NCBI GenBank assembly: GCA_965233675.1
Contig: OZ247498.1
Coordinates: 124,001-188,000, forward strand
Length of the DNA stretch: 64,000 nt
Source: SZUA-309 sp965233675
Lineage (GTDB): Bacteria; Pseudomonadota; Gammaproteobacteria; Pseudomonadales; Azotimanducaceae
Direction of reading: 5' to 3'
Of the stretch, positions 9,214 to 17,955 are shown piece by piece; the stretch's first letter is position 1; the number at the start of each line of letters is the position of its first letter. Below the pieces are notes generated by a model that saw nothing but the letters and a program-made list of their open reading frames with translations, did not search any database and was not told the DNA's origin. The position numbers and the translations under genes are program-made.

Positions 9214-10169
9214 TGGATACACGACAGATGCTTCTGGATACGGCGGAGAAAATATTCGCCGATCATTGCGACAAAGCCCTGCTGGATCAGGCGGAGCTGG
9301 GAGAATTTCCCGTCGTGCTGCTCGGCATCATCCGGGAAGGCGGCTTCCAGCAACTGGCGATGACCAGTTCCGGCGTTGAGCTAAAGGATGCGCTGGCGGT
9401 ACTTCGTATTGCCGGTCAGTACGCGCTGCCACTGCCGCTGGCCGAAATGCTGCTGGCGAACCGCTGGTTGAACGATGATGCGCGGACGGTTTCCATCGGG
9501 CTGGGTGATGCATCCGGCGCGGACAATGTGCCCTGGGGGCGATCTGCGGATGCCGTCATCTCGCTATCGCCGAATGGCGACGCCCACCTGCTGACCGATC
9601 TCACAGTGACGGAAGGCAGCAATCTGGCTGGCGAAGCCCGGGACAGGGTGCATGGCGCTGCCTCTGAGCCCCTCGATATCCCGGACGATGCCCTGACGCT
9701 GCTGGCGCTCACCCGGGCTGTGCTGATGGCGGGAGGACTGGAGCGTGCCCTGGACCTGTCCCTCGATTACGTTGGCGAGCGGGAACAGTTCGGCCGGCCG
9801 ATCTCGAAGTTTCAGGCCATTCAGCATCAGATGGCCGTGATGGCCGCGGAAACGGCCGCCTCGATCCGTGCGGCGGATGCGGGACTCGCAGGTATCGGCA
9901 CCGGGCGCATGCGCGAGGAAGTGGCGGTGGCCAAAGCGAGAATCGGCGAGGCGGTGGGGGTGGTTGCTGAACTCGCCCACCAGGTGCATGGGGCCATGGG
10001 ATACACCCACGAGCATCAGCTCCACCATACGACCCGCAGGCTCTGGGCCTGGCGCGACGAATACGGCACGGAACAGATCTGGCAGCAGCAGCTTGGGGCC
10101 GCTCTGGCCCGGCAGGTTGCCGAAAAGGGCGGTGACGCGCTCTGGGATTTCATCGCCACCCGTGGCTGA
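9213..10169 (+). CDS. Acyl-CoA dehydrogenase-like, short partner subunit
   Basis: A 318-residue acyl-CoA dehydrogenase-like protein, shorter than the usual 380-400 residues. The C-terminal helical domain is recognisable (GEREQFGRPISKFQAIQHQM, then HQVHGAMGYTHEHQLHHTTR), while the N-terminal and middle domains are reduced. The usual C-terminal E-G-T-S motif is absent. It begins within the stop codon of the preceding full-length acyl-CoA dehydrogenase and overlaps the following DUF523-DUF1722 gene by 8 nt. The context suggests an alpha/beta heteromer with the upstream protein, as known for several catabolic acyl-CoA dehydrogenase pairs. Substrate unknown. Confidence 0.87.
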   Translation: MDTRQMLLDTAEKIFADHCDKALLDQAELGEFPVVLLGIIREGGFQQLAMTSSGVELKDALAVLRIAGQYALPLPLAEMLLANRWLNDDARTVSIGLGDASGADNVPWGRSADAVISLSPNGDAHLLTDLTVTEGSNLAGEARDRVHGAASEPLDIPDDALTLLALTRAVLMAGGLERALDLSLDYVGEREQFGRPISKFQAIQHQMAVMAAETAASIRAADAGLAGIGTGRMREEVAVAKARIGEAVGVVAELAHQVHGAMGYTHEHQLHHTTRRLWAWRDEYGTEQIWQQQLGAALARQVAEKGGDALWDFIATRG

Positions 10170-11166
10170 ATCCGCGCAGATTCCCGAAAGACCGGAGCCG
10201 CCGCTGCCGCTCGGCATCAGTGAATGCCTGCTCGGTAACGAGGTGCGCTACGACGGCAGCGGTGCTCGTTCCTCTTTTCCCCATGCGGCATTGGAGGGTC
10301 TGTTCCGGTATCAGGGTTTCTGCCCCGAGGTAGGCATCGGTATGCCGGTGCCCCGGCCACCCATTCGCCTGCTCGCCAGGGAATCATCCGACGGGACCCG
10401 GGAGATCCGAGCGGTTGGTGTGGCCGACAGCTCCCTCGACTATACGGATGCCCTGGCCGGATTTGCCCGGGATACGGCGCCTGGTCTGGAAGGCCTCGCC
10501 GGATATGTGCTGATGAAAAGCTCGCCGTCCTGCGGCCTCGAGCGGGTGAAGGTGTATTCGGAGCTCGCCGATGGCTCGGTGGGCATGCCCAAAAGAACCG
10601 GACGGGGCATTTTCGCGGAAGGACTGGTTAACGCGCTGCCGAATCTGCCCCTGGAGGAATCCGGGCGGCTGAACGACGACGTCCTGCGGGAAAACTTCGT
10701 GACCCGAACGTTTGCCTACGCGCACTGGCAGGCGTTGCTGGCCAGCGGTTTGACCGCACGTGGCCTGGTGGCGTTTCACAGCCGCTACAAATACCTGTTG
10801 ATGGCGCACAGCGTGCCGGCCTACCAGGCGGCCGGACGTCTGTTGTCGAATCTGAAATCGGATCTGGACGGCATCGCCCGGGACTACATCTGTGTCCTGA
10901 TGCAGGGCCTGACCAGACCGGCATCCCGAGGCGGGCACGCGAACGTGCTCGCCCATCTGCAGGGCTACCTGAAGCGGGTGCTGGACGCACCGAGTCGCCA
11001 GGAGCTGACGACCCTCATTTCCGCCTACCGTCGCGGAGAACAGCCGCTGCTGGCGCCCATGGCAGTGCTGAAGCATCACCTGAACCGGCATCCGGACGCC
11101 TATGTGCTGTACCAGACCTATCTGGACCCACATCCAGCGAGCGCGGCGCTGCGCCGCGGGCTCTGA
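10162..11166 (+). CDS. DUF523-DUF1722 (YbgA-type) fusion protein
   Basis: A 334-residue protein from the GTG at 10162, which lies inside the end of the upstream gene; a longer frame from 9868 is only an overlap artefact. Residues about 12-150 match DUF523, with an early cysteine in GISECLLGNEVRYDG and the cysteine motif KSSPSCGLERVKVY. The rest is DUF1722 (YbgA-like): FHSRYKYLLMAHSVPAYQ, then helices ending in HLNRHPDAYVLYQTYLDPH. In many gammaproteobacteria these domains are fused as here. The biochemical role is not established. The conserved cysteines suggest metal or redox chemistry, which is inference. It is translationally coupled to the acyl-CoA dehydrogenase pair and convergent with the ABC exporter genes. 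Confidence 0.85.
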   Translation: MAESAQIPERPEPPLPLGISECLLGNEVRYDGSGARSSFPHAALEGLFRYQGFCPEVGIGMPVPRPPIRLLARESSDGTREIRAVGVADSSLDYTDALAGFARDTAPGLEGLAGYVLMKSSPSCGLERVKVYSELADGSVGMPKRTGRGIFAEGLVNALPNLPLEESGRLNDDVLRENFVTRTFAYAHWQALLASGLTARGLVAFHSRYKYLLMAHSVPAYQAAGRLLSNLKSDLDGIARDYICVLMQGLTRPASRGGHANVLAHLQGYLKRVLDAPSRQELTTLISAYRRGEQPLLAPMAVLKHHLNRHPDAYVLYQTYLDPHPASAALRRGL

Positions 11167-11190
11167 ACCGCCCAGCGCCGGCTTCCCGTC

Positions 11191-13080
11191 TCAGGCAAGT
11201 AGCGGATCTCCATCCGCCTCCAGCTGCGCGGAAGCTTCCTGCAGGCTCTGCTGGCGATACAGATCGTAGTAGTGCCCGCGCGCATCCATCAGCGCCTGGT
11301 GGGTGCCTGCTTCCGTGATCCTGCCTGCTTCGATCACCAAAATGCGGTCCGCGTTGCGGATCGTCGACAGCCGGTGGGCGATGACGAAGGCAATGCGGCC
11401 TTCGAGTACATTGGCAAGGCCCCGTTGAATGTGCTGTTCCGTTTCGGTATCCACCGAAGAGGTGGCTTCATCCATCACCAGGATCTGCGGATCGGCCAGA
11501 ATCGCCCGTGCGAAGGAGACGAGCTGTTTCTGGCCGGCAGAAAGCCGACTCCCACCTTCACCGGTGGGTGTGTCGTAGCCGTTCTCCATCTCGGTGATGA
11601 ATTCGTCCGCACCCGCCAGTTTCGCTGCCGCGATCACTTCTTCGTCCGTGGCTTCGAGCCGGCCATAGCGGATGTTTTCCATGATCGAACCGCTGAATAC
11701 GTGGGCGTTCTGCAGCACGATACCCAGGTTTGACTGCAGCCAGTGCAGGCTTCGGGTGCGGTAGTCCATGCCGTCGACGAGCACGGTGCCCTGTGTCGGC
11801 TCGTAGAAACGGCAGATCACGTTCACCAGCGTGCTCTTGCCACCCCCGGTGGGGCCGACGATGGCGATGGTCTCACCCCGGTTCACGGTCAGGTTGATGT
11901 TCTCGAGCACGGGACTGGCCGGATCGTAGGCGAAGCCCAGGTTGCGGAGTTCGATCTGACGAATGGCCGCTTCACCACCATCGGCGGCGAATCGGCCATC
12001 CGCCTGTCGCGTCTGTGCTTCCTGCAGCGCTTCCCGGACTGATTCCGAATCCTTGATCTCCGGCTCCGCTTCGATCAGCGACAGGATCCGCTCAGCGGAG
12101 GCCTGGGCCATCTGCATCTCCGCAAACCAGTGGCCGAGCTGCTCCACTGGATCGAAGAAGTGCCGGGTGTAGGCCATGAAGGCCACCAGCGTGCCGGCAC
12201 TGATCAGGCCGTCCAGCAGATCGATACCGCCGATGGCGAGGGCGAGCCCCGTTGCCAGACTGGCCAGTGTGATGACGATCGGCACGTAGATGGCCGCCTG
12301 GGTCAGGTTGGTGACCGAGGCGCCGAACATGCGGTCCGTCAGGGTCTTGAACTCATCCAGGTTGGCCTCCTCGCGAACGAAAGCCTTGCTCGTGAGCACG
12401 CCCATGATGGCTTCGTTGTAAGAGCCGGTGATGCGCGAATTGGTGGCGCGCACCTGCCGTGCAGACTTCAGGATCCGACGCTGAAACTTGGTGGACACCC
12501 AGCCGAGCAAAGGCAGAATGGCGAGCACCACCAGTGCCAGCTTGGGATTCATGAACAGCATGGCCACCGCGATACCGATCATCATGGTGGTGCCCCAGAC
12601 CAGATCCAGGAAACCCCAGGCGAGAATATTGGAGAGCCGTTCGCAGTCCGACGTCATCCGGGCCATCAACCACCCCACCGGCCGGTAATCGTAGAAGCTG
12701 AACGACAGTCGCTGCAGATTGGCGAAGCCATCCCGGCGGATATCGTGGCTCACATGAGTACGGATCTTGCCGCCCATCCAGATGAATCCGCCGATGGACA
12801 GCGCAATGCCCACGGTGCAGATCACATACGCCAGAATCCACGGCATGAGCACGGCCTGGGCACCCATGGCGGATACTTCGTCCACGACGCCGCGGGTGAT
12901 GAGCGGGTAGGCGACTTCTGCACAGGCGGTGGTGAAGGCAAAAATACCCAACCAGGTCAGATCCTTCGGATATTGCCTGGCGTAGCCGAACAGCTTCTTC
13001 CACAGATCCAGGTTCATTCGCGCGGCCAGGGCGTCGTCGTCGAAGCCATCGTCGAAATTTTCGTCGTCGTAGTTATCCAT
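11191..13080 (-). CDS. ABC exporter half-transporter, subunit B (catalytic Walker B Glu present)
   Basis: A 629-residue ABC half-transporter: a six-helix membrane domain (about 30-340) fused to a nucleotide-binding domain. The NBD has Walker A GPTGGGKST (near 405), Q-loop VLQNAHVFSGS, signature LSAGQKQ, Walker B ILVMDEATSSVD with the catalytic glutamate, and H-loop IAHRLSTIR. The signature deviates from LSGGQ. The N-terminus is strikingly acidic, with D/E at most of the first 17 positions. It overlaps the upstream ABC gene by 8 nt, so the two are coupled and probably form a heterodimer exporting lipids or drugs at the inner membrane. Substrate unknown. Confidence 0.93.
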   Translation of the reverse strand: MDNYDDENFDDGFDDDALAARMNLDLWKKLFGYARQYPKDLTWLGIFAFTTACAEVAYPLITRGVVDEVSAMGAQAVLMPWILAYVICTVGIALSIGGFIWMGGKIRTHVSHDIRRDGFANLQRLSFSFYDYRPVGWLMARMTSDCERLSNILAWGFLDLVWGTTMMIGIAVAMLFMNPKLALVVLAILPLLGWVSTKFQRRILKSARQVRATNSRITGSYNEAIMGVLTSKAFVREEANLDEFKTLTDRMFGASVTNLTQAAIYVPIVITLASLATGLALAIGGIDLLDGLISAGTLVAFMAYTRHFFDPVEQLGHWFAEMQMAQASAERILSLIEAEPEIKDSESVREALQEAQTRQADGRFAADGGEAAIRQIELRNLGFAYDPASPVLENINLTVNRGETIAIVGPTGGGKSTLVNVICRFYEPTQGTVLVDGMDYRTRSLHWLQSNLGIVLQNAHVFSGSIMENIRYGRLEATDEEVIAAAKLAGADEFITEMENGYDTPTGEGGSRLSAGQKQLVSFARAILADPQILVMDEATSSVDTETEQHIQRGLANVLEGRIAFVIAHRLSTIRNADRILVIEAGRITEAGTHQALMDARGHYYDLYRQQSLQEASAQLEADGDPLLA

Positions 13081-14950
13081 GTTTGCTGTCTCCTTCGGAG
13101 GACATCGCTGATCCGGCGGGCTGATCGGCCGCCCCGTCTTTCAGCTGCATATCTGCCTGGATGGAGGCATCCAGAGCGCCCTGAATTTCACAGAGCCGTC
13201 GATAGGGGCCTTCCACGGCGGCCAGCGCCGCGTGATCGCCGATCTGGGCGACTTTGCCCCGGTCAAGCACCAGAATCCGATCGGCATGCATCACGCTCGA
13301 GAGACGATGCGCGATGATGAGCGTGGTCTGGCGGCCGCGACGTCGGGCCAGTGCGTTCAGAATTTCCCGCTCCGTGCCCGTGTCCACCGCGGAGAGGGAA
13401 TCATCCAGCACCAGCACGGGAGGGTCTTTCAGCAGGGCGCGGGCAAGCGCCAGCCGTTGTCTTTGCCCGCCGGACAAAGTGACGCCCCGCTCGCCGACCA
13501 TGGCCTCGAAGCCTTCCGGGAAACGCTCGATGGAAGAGTGAATGGCGGCGTCCTGGCAGGACTCGATGATTTCCACCTCCGGCGCGTTCGGACGACCCAC
13601 CATCAGATTGGCGCGGATGCTGCGGGAGTAGAGGAACGGGTCCTGGAGCACCACGCCGACCTGGGCTCGGAGCCACTGGCGGTTCACCTCGGTGATCTCC
13701 CGTCCGTCGAGCAGCACGCGGCCGGACTGATAGGGATACATCCGCAACAGCACCCGGATCAGACTCGATTTGCCCGAACCCGGAGGACCGACCAGAGCCA
13801 GGGTTTCGCCAGGTTCGATGGAAACACTGATGTTGTCGAGCACGGGTCTGGCCGGGTCGTAGCCGAAGGTCAGGTTTTCGAAGACCAGTGCCCCCCGGGC
13901 CCGTCCATCGGCGGGTGCCAGTTCCCGGCTTTCTTCCGGTTCGTCCAGGATCTCGTTGATCCGGCCCATGGAGACCACGGCTTTTCCGGTGTCCGTCAGC
14001 ACGCGACCCATCTGGCGGATGGGCCAGATGACCATCGAAACGTAGGTCATGAAAGCGAACAGCTCGCCCACGGTCAGCGTACCGGCAATGATGAACCGGG
14101 CCCCGGCGATCAGGACCACGCCGATCTGCATCATGGCGAAGAAGTCGCTGATGCCCCAGTACCAGCCCATCAATCGGATGAGACGGTAATTATGATTGCG
14201 GAAGCTGGCGTTCCTGGTGCCGAATTTTTCGGTTTCAAAAGCCTGCCGGGCGAATGCGCGCACCACCCGGATGCCGGTGAGGTTCTCCTGCAGGGTGGCC
14301 GTCATGTCGGCTTCCGCCTCGTCGGTGATCTGAAAGACGTCCTTCACTTTCGAGAAGAAGATATACGCGCCGATCACGAGGAACGGCATCATGCAGATGG
14401 ACAGCCAGGCCAGATCACTGTTCATGTAGAACAGAAACGGCATGACGCACAGGAGCAGCATGATGGCCCGGCCGATTTCCACCACGTCGCTGGAGAGAAA
14501 CACCCTCAGAGTTTCCACGTCGGAGCTTGAGCGTTGCACCAGATCGCCGGTGTCCGCCGTGTCGTAAAACGCGGCATGCAGATTGTGCATGCGTTGATAG
14601 ATGGCCTCCCTGAGACGCCGGACGATGTTTTCCGATGCGGTGGCGGCAAGCCGGCCGCGGAAGAACAGAAACAGACCGCCCAATGCGGTCACCAGCACGG
14701 CCAGCAGCGAAGAAATGATCAGGTAGTTCAGGTACGGCGAGCTGTCACCCATGGTCTGGGCGAGGCTCAGGAGCTCCGGCTGGGCATAGGTGAAGTCCCG
14801 CTCGACGACCACGTCGATGGCAAACTTGCCGATCAGTGGCGCGCCGAACATGAATGCGTTCATCAGCGCCATGGAGATCACCGCGCCCACATAGGTAATG
14901 CGCTGACCTTCCGTGATCCGCCAGAGGTTAAAAGATTGTGGTTTGCTCAT
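13073..14950 (-). CDS. ABC exporter half-transporter, subunit A (degenerate Walker B)
   Basis: A 625-residue half-transporter with a six-helix membrane domain followed by an NBD with Walker A GPPGSGKSS (near 385), Q-loop VLQDPFLYSRS, a canonical LSGGQRQR signature and H-loop IAHRLSSVM. Walker B reads VLVLDDSLS: the catalytic glutamate is replaced by aspartate (near 512). Family knowledge: heterodimeric exporters such as TM287/288, LmrCD and BmrCD carry one such degenerate site. Here the degenerate Walker B of this subunit would face the altered LSAGQ signature of its partner, building one non-consensus and one consensus site. It is the first gene of the two-gene operon and has about 500 bp of non-coding DNA upstream. 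Confidence 0.93.
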   Translation of the reverse strand: MSKPQSFNLWRITEGQRITYVGAVISMALMNAFMFGAPLIGKFAIDVVVERDFTYAQPELLSLAQTMGDSSPYLNYLIISSLLAVLVTALGGLFLFFRGRLAATASENIVRRLREAIYQRMHNLHAAFYDTADTGDLVQRSSSDVETLRVFLSSDVVEIGRAIMLLLCVMPFLFYMNSDLAWLSICMMPFLVIGAYIFFSKVKDVFQITDEAEADMTATLQENLTGIRVVRAFARQAFETEKFGTRNASFRNHNYRLIRLMGWYWGISDFFAMMQIGVVLIAGARFIIAGTLTVGELFAFMTYVSMVIWPIRQMGRVLTDTGKAVVSMGRINEILDEPEESRELAPADGRARGALVFENLTFGYDPARPVLDNISVSIEPGETLALVGPPGSGKSSLIRVLLRMYPYQSGRVLLDGREITEVNRQWLRAQVGVVLQDPFLYSRSIRANLMVGRPNAPEVEIIESCQDAAIHSSIERFPEGFEAMVGERGVTLSGGQRQRLALARALLKDPPVLVLDDSLSAVDTGTEREILNALARRRGRQTTLIIAHRLSSVMHADRILVLDRGKVAQIGDHAALAAVEGPYRRLCEIQGALDASIQADMQLKDGAADQPAGSAMSSEGDSKHG

Positions 14951-15451
14951 CGCTCAAGTCCAAAATTCGAAACAGAAAATACGTCCGTGTGCCTTGCCGG
15001 TTTCCGGAGGCGCCTCGAGCTGTTTCGTCTTTTGTCGTCTTGCGACGGTTCGTCTTACGGCGTTGGTATGAACGCGTGGGACGTTACGATGTGTTCGAGG
15101 AATGGCCTGGGCGCATACCTCGAGAGCGTCTGGTTCAGCTCAAGAAAGCGCCACCGGTGCCGGTGTCCTGCCATGCGCCGACGGATTGCCGGTGCCGGGC
15201 ACAAAGGCCGGTTTGCGGGTTCTGATGTATGTCTCTCTGTACAACATATAGTGCACTCCCTATACATCCGTTCTTGAGTGATTGCGTGTTCGCGTGATTT
15301 ACCCACCCGAAGGGTCGAGTGAGCAAAGTGCGCGGATCTTAAACCGATTCGGGTGCCGGCTTCAACGTTACGCCGAATGGCGGTTTCGCGCCTTCTTCCT
15401 GGGGTTTTTTGCGGCGGAGGGTTTTGCACGGCAAATGTTGCAGCCACTATC
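14951..15451. other. Intergenic region between divergent ABC exporter and tesB
   Basis: A non-coding stretch of about 500 bp, the second longest gap in the window. Open frames in it (for example 15055-15453 on the minus strand) are arginine- and proline-rich, have no family resemblance and overlap tesB, so I do not call them. It must hold divergent promoters for the ABC operon and tesB. An AT-richer patch at about 15236-15272 contains short inverted repeats (tatag...ctata) and could be a regulator site or promoter, but I see no convincing -35/-10 pair, tRNA or riboswitch. Confidence 0.5.
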
Positions 15452-16402
15452 ATGCACTCTCAACGGGAAACGGATCAGCAGGTGGACGACCAAAGCGACA
15501 GAACCACGGAGGCGGAACGCAAGGCGGAAAGGCTGACCCGAGCCCGGCGCCTGCTGGAAATACTCGAGCTGGAGCAGATCGAGGAGAACCTCTACCGGGG
15601 TGTGAACGAAGCTCGTGGGAACTACCGGCTGTTCGGTGGTCAGGTGCTCTCACAGGCGCTCAGAGCTGCCTGTGGGACGGTGCCTGACCGGCAGGCCCAT
15701 TCCGTGCACGGGTATTTCATGCGCGCCGGAAATGCGGCCTTACCCGTTCTCTATGAGGTGGATCGGATCCGGGATGGGCGTTCATTCACCACCCGGCGGG
15801 TTGTGGCGATTCAGGAAGGCAAGGCGATTTTCAGCATGACCGTTTCCTTCCAGGTGGAGGAGGAGGGCTTCGAACACGCCGCCTCCATGCCCAACGTCCC
15901 CCCACCGGAAGAACTGGAAGACGACATGCTGGTTGCGGCGCGACTGTCGGGTGAACGACGGAATCTCAGCCCGATGGCCGGTCGGCCGAGACCGTTCGAG
16001 ACCCGTTCGGTATTCGAGTTCGGTACCCCGGCCTGGGAAGAGAATCGACTCTGGAACCCGGTCTGGATCCGTTTTGCCGCTCCCCTGCCGGAGAACGATG
16101 ACGCGCTGAACCGGTGTCTGCTTGCCTACGCATCGGACATGGGGCTGGTGTCCACCTCACTGCTGGCACATGCCCAGAGTCAGTCACGTGACAGATTTCA
16201 GATGGCGAGCCTGGATCATGCGCTCTGGATTCATGCCCCCGTGCCGATGGGAGAGTGGCTGCTGTTTCACAAGCATACGAGCACCGCTTCCGGCGCCCGG
16301 GGCCTGGTCCATGCAGCGTTCTATGAATCGGGTGGTGGTCTGCTGGCATCGGTTACCCAGGAAGGCCTGGTGCGGGAAATCCGCGATCCCGAACATCGTT
16401 AG
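15452..16402 (+). CDS. tesB: Acyl-CoA thioesterase II
   Basis: A 316-residue double-hotdog thioesterase of the TesB family, hydrolysing acyl-CoA to free acid and CoA in the cytosol. Recognisable blocks are NLYRGVNEARGNYRLFGGQV near the N-terminus, the ASDM and ASLDHALWIH segments carrying the catalytic Asp and associated residues, and TQEGLVR with the catalytic Gln. The frame is open upstream to 15353, but the ATG at 15452 gives the best length. The N-terminus is still some 20-30 residues longer than E. coli TesB and is polar (S, Q, D, R), and no clear ribosome binding site precedes this ATG, so the exact start is uncertain. Its stop overlaps the stop of the convergent transglutaminase-like gene. 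Confidence 0.92.
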   Translation: MHSQRETDQQVDDQSDRTTEAERKAERLTRARRLLEILELEQIEENLYRGVNEARGNYRLFGGQVLSQALRAACGTVPDRQAHSVHGYFMRAGNAALPVLYEVDRIRDGRSFTTRRVVAIQEGKAIFSMTVSFQVEEEGFEHAASMPNVPPPEELEDDMLVAARLSGERRNLSPMAGRPRPFETRSVFEFGTPAWEENRLWNPVWIRFAAPLPENDDALNRCLLAYASDMGLVSTSLLAHAQSQSRDRFQMASLDHALWIHAPVPMGEWLLFHKHTSTASGARGLVHAAFYESGGGLLASVTQEGLVREIRDPEHR

Positions 16403-17793
16403 TCGGAAAAGTACGCCATATCCAGAACCTTGAAGCGGGGACTGACGGCCCCCGTCAGCAGCATCATGGCCGCGGTTTCGTTATCCGGCAGGGGAATATG
16501 GGTGGCGTCCAGGCGTGCCTGACCCCAGGTAGGGTCGAACGGGCGCCACTGCCCGTCCACCTGGACCTCGTTCCAGGCATGGTAGGCGAACGCAGGTGCC
16601 TGGCCATCGGCGTAGGCGAGTCCGAACACCGTTCGTGCCGGTAATCCGACACTGCGGGCCAGACTGGTCAGCAGGTCGGCGAATTCCGTGCAGTCGCCGA
16701 CCCGGGTGTTCAGCAGCGTCAGCACGCTTTGCGGCGCGCTGCCCGGTTTGTAACGGATGAACTCGTGGACGAAGCGATTCAGGGCGCGCGCCCGTTCCCC
16801 GTCATCGGTGAGCCCGGCGATTGCTGCCCGTGCGAGTGCGCGGACTTCCGGGTGTCGGGCTGGAATCTGCACGGTTTCCTCCTGATGTTCCGCGCTCACG
16901 GCCCCATTCGTCCGGGGGCTGTGCTGGAGCGTCAGGGTCCATCGGCCCTCTGATAATTCCGCGTCCGGAAACAGCACGTCGGGTGCGTCATGGTCGAGGA
17001 TGGCAAGCGTCAGCGTGCTGAGTTCCGTGTGATCAGGCAGGCGACGGTCTATGGGAATGTGATAGCTGGCGGTCTGCAGGGTGCTTCTCGGCGCCAGCGC
17101 CATGGCCCTGGGTGCAAGGGCCAGTTTGAAGAGCCCGGCGATGGTCATCGCCGTGGGTGCGAAGCGGTCATCGAGCTGAATGCGGGTCGCGGACAGCGGC
17201 GCGCCGTTTTCGATGGTATAGCGGCCCGAATCCAGCGCCACGATCTCGAAAGTCCGGCGCACGGGTTCCAGGCGGTCGAAGTTCATGGTCATCACCGAAC
17301 GGGAACGGCCGGCCTCGGGCTGCGCTCTGGCCAGCCAGAGTTCGAAGTCCAGATAGTCGGCCAGACCATACTGCCAGCTCAGTCGGGAAGGCGCCGAACC
17401 GTCTTCCGGCAGGCGATGGGCGAGATAGCCACGCTCGTCGGCATCGATTCGAACGCCTTCAAGGCGGCCGCGGCGGCTCTGGAGTTGCTCTGCGCTGAGC
17501 AATGCGTGCGGTTCGTCGCCGGCAAAGATCCGTCGGCTGGTGGTCGCCGCCGGATCATAGGGACTCAAGGCGAATCGCTGCTCACTTTCGAACACCCAGT
17601 TTCCCGCCGGGTCGCGGTAGTTGTGGGTGCGCAGGTAACCCAGATGCCGTTCGTCCAGGGTGAGCGCGTACCAGCGTTCACCGGCCAGCGCCTTTGCCTG
17701 CCGTGTCAGGTCGGAGCCCGGCGCGTCGAGCCGGAAGGCGAGGCCTGCGATGAAGGCGCAGGCCAGCGCGGCAACGATAATTCTGCCAACCAT
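16399..17793 (-). CDS. Exported transglutaminase-like (cysteine protease-fold) protein
   Basis: A 464-residue protein with an N-terminal hydrophobic signal or anchor (GRIIVAALACAFIAGLAF), a long beta-rich region, and a C-terminal transglutaminase-like domain. The Cys-His-Asp triad is visible as VGDCTEFADLL, YHAWNEV and FDPTWGQ. The preceding helix (ALARAAIAGLTDDGERARAL, then FVHEFIRYKP) is typical of the fold. Such bacterial proteins are likely periplasmic peptidases or amidases rather than true transglutaminases; the substrate is unknown. It is divergent from glnS (162 bp gap) and overlaps tesB tail-to-tail by 4 nt. Confidence 0.88.
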   Translation of the reverse strand: MVGRIIVAALACAFIAGLAFRLDAPGSDLTRQAKALAGERWYALTLDERHLGYLRTHNYRDPAGNWVFESEQRFALSPYDPAATTSRRIFAGDEPHALLSAEQLQSRRGRLEGVRIDADERGYLAHRLPEDGSAPSRLSWQYGLADYLDFELWLARAQPEAGRSRSVMTMNFDRLEPVRRTFEIVALDSGRYTIENGAPLSATRIQLDDRFAPTAMTIAGLFKLALAPRAMALAPRSTLQTASYHIPIDRRLPDHTELSTLTLAILDHDAPDVLFPDAELSEGRWTLTLQHSPRTNGAVSAEHQEETVQIPARHPEVRALARAAIAGLTDDGERARALNRFVHEFIRYKPGSAPQSVLTLLNTRVGDCTEFADLLTSLARSVGLPARTVFGLAYADGQAPAFAYHAWNEVQVDGQWRPFDPTWGQARLDATHIPLPDNETAAMMLLTGAVSPRFKVLDMAYFSD

Positions 17794-17880
17794 TTACTAC
17801 CCGGGTGAGGTGTGCCGAATGAAGGCGGGCGATTATGACACGGGCCCGTCTCCGCTGCTGTGTGGACTCACCGCCTGGGC

Positions 17881-17886
17881 TAGAAT
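17881..17886 (+). promoter_or_regulatory. Candidate -10 box upstream of glnS
   Basis: TAGAAT lies 70 bp before the glnS start, in the gap to the divergent transglutaminase-like gene. It matches the sigma70 -10 consensus in 5 of 6 positions. No good -35 is seen at 16-18 bp, so this is a weak call. Confidence 0.3.
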
Positions 17887-17955
17887 AGCGGGCTTTCCCG
17901 AGCAGCGGCCACACCGGCAGCTGATTTCAGGGCCCGGCAGCAACATGAGGCGAAT

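Noticed and set aside
9868..10161. Upstream extension of the DUF523-DUF1722 gene
   Set aside because: Overlaps the acyl-CoA dehydrogenase almost 300 nt and is not like the family; GTG at 10162 suffices.
15055..15453. 132-codon minus-strand frame in the ABC-tesB gap
   Set aside because: Arg/Pro/His-rich, no family pattern and overlaps the tesB start; could be chance in a GC-rich gap.
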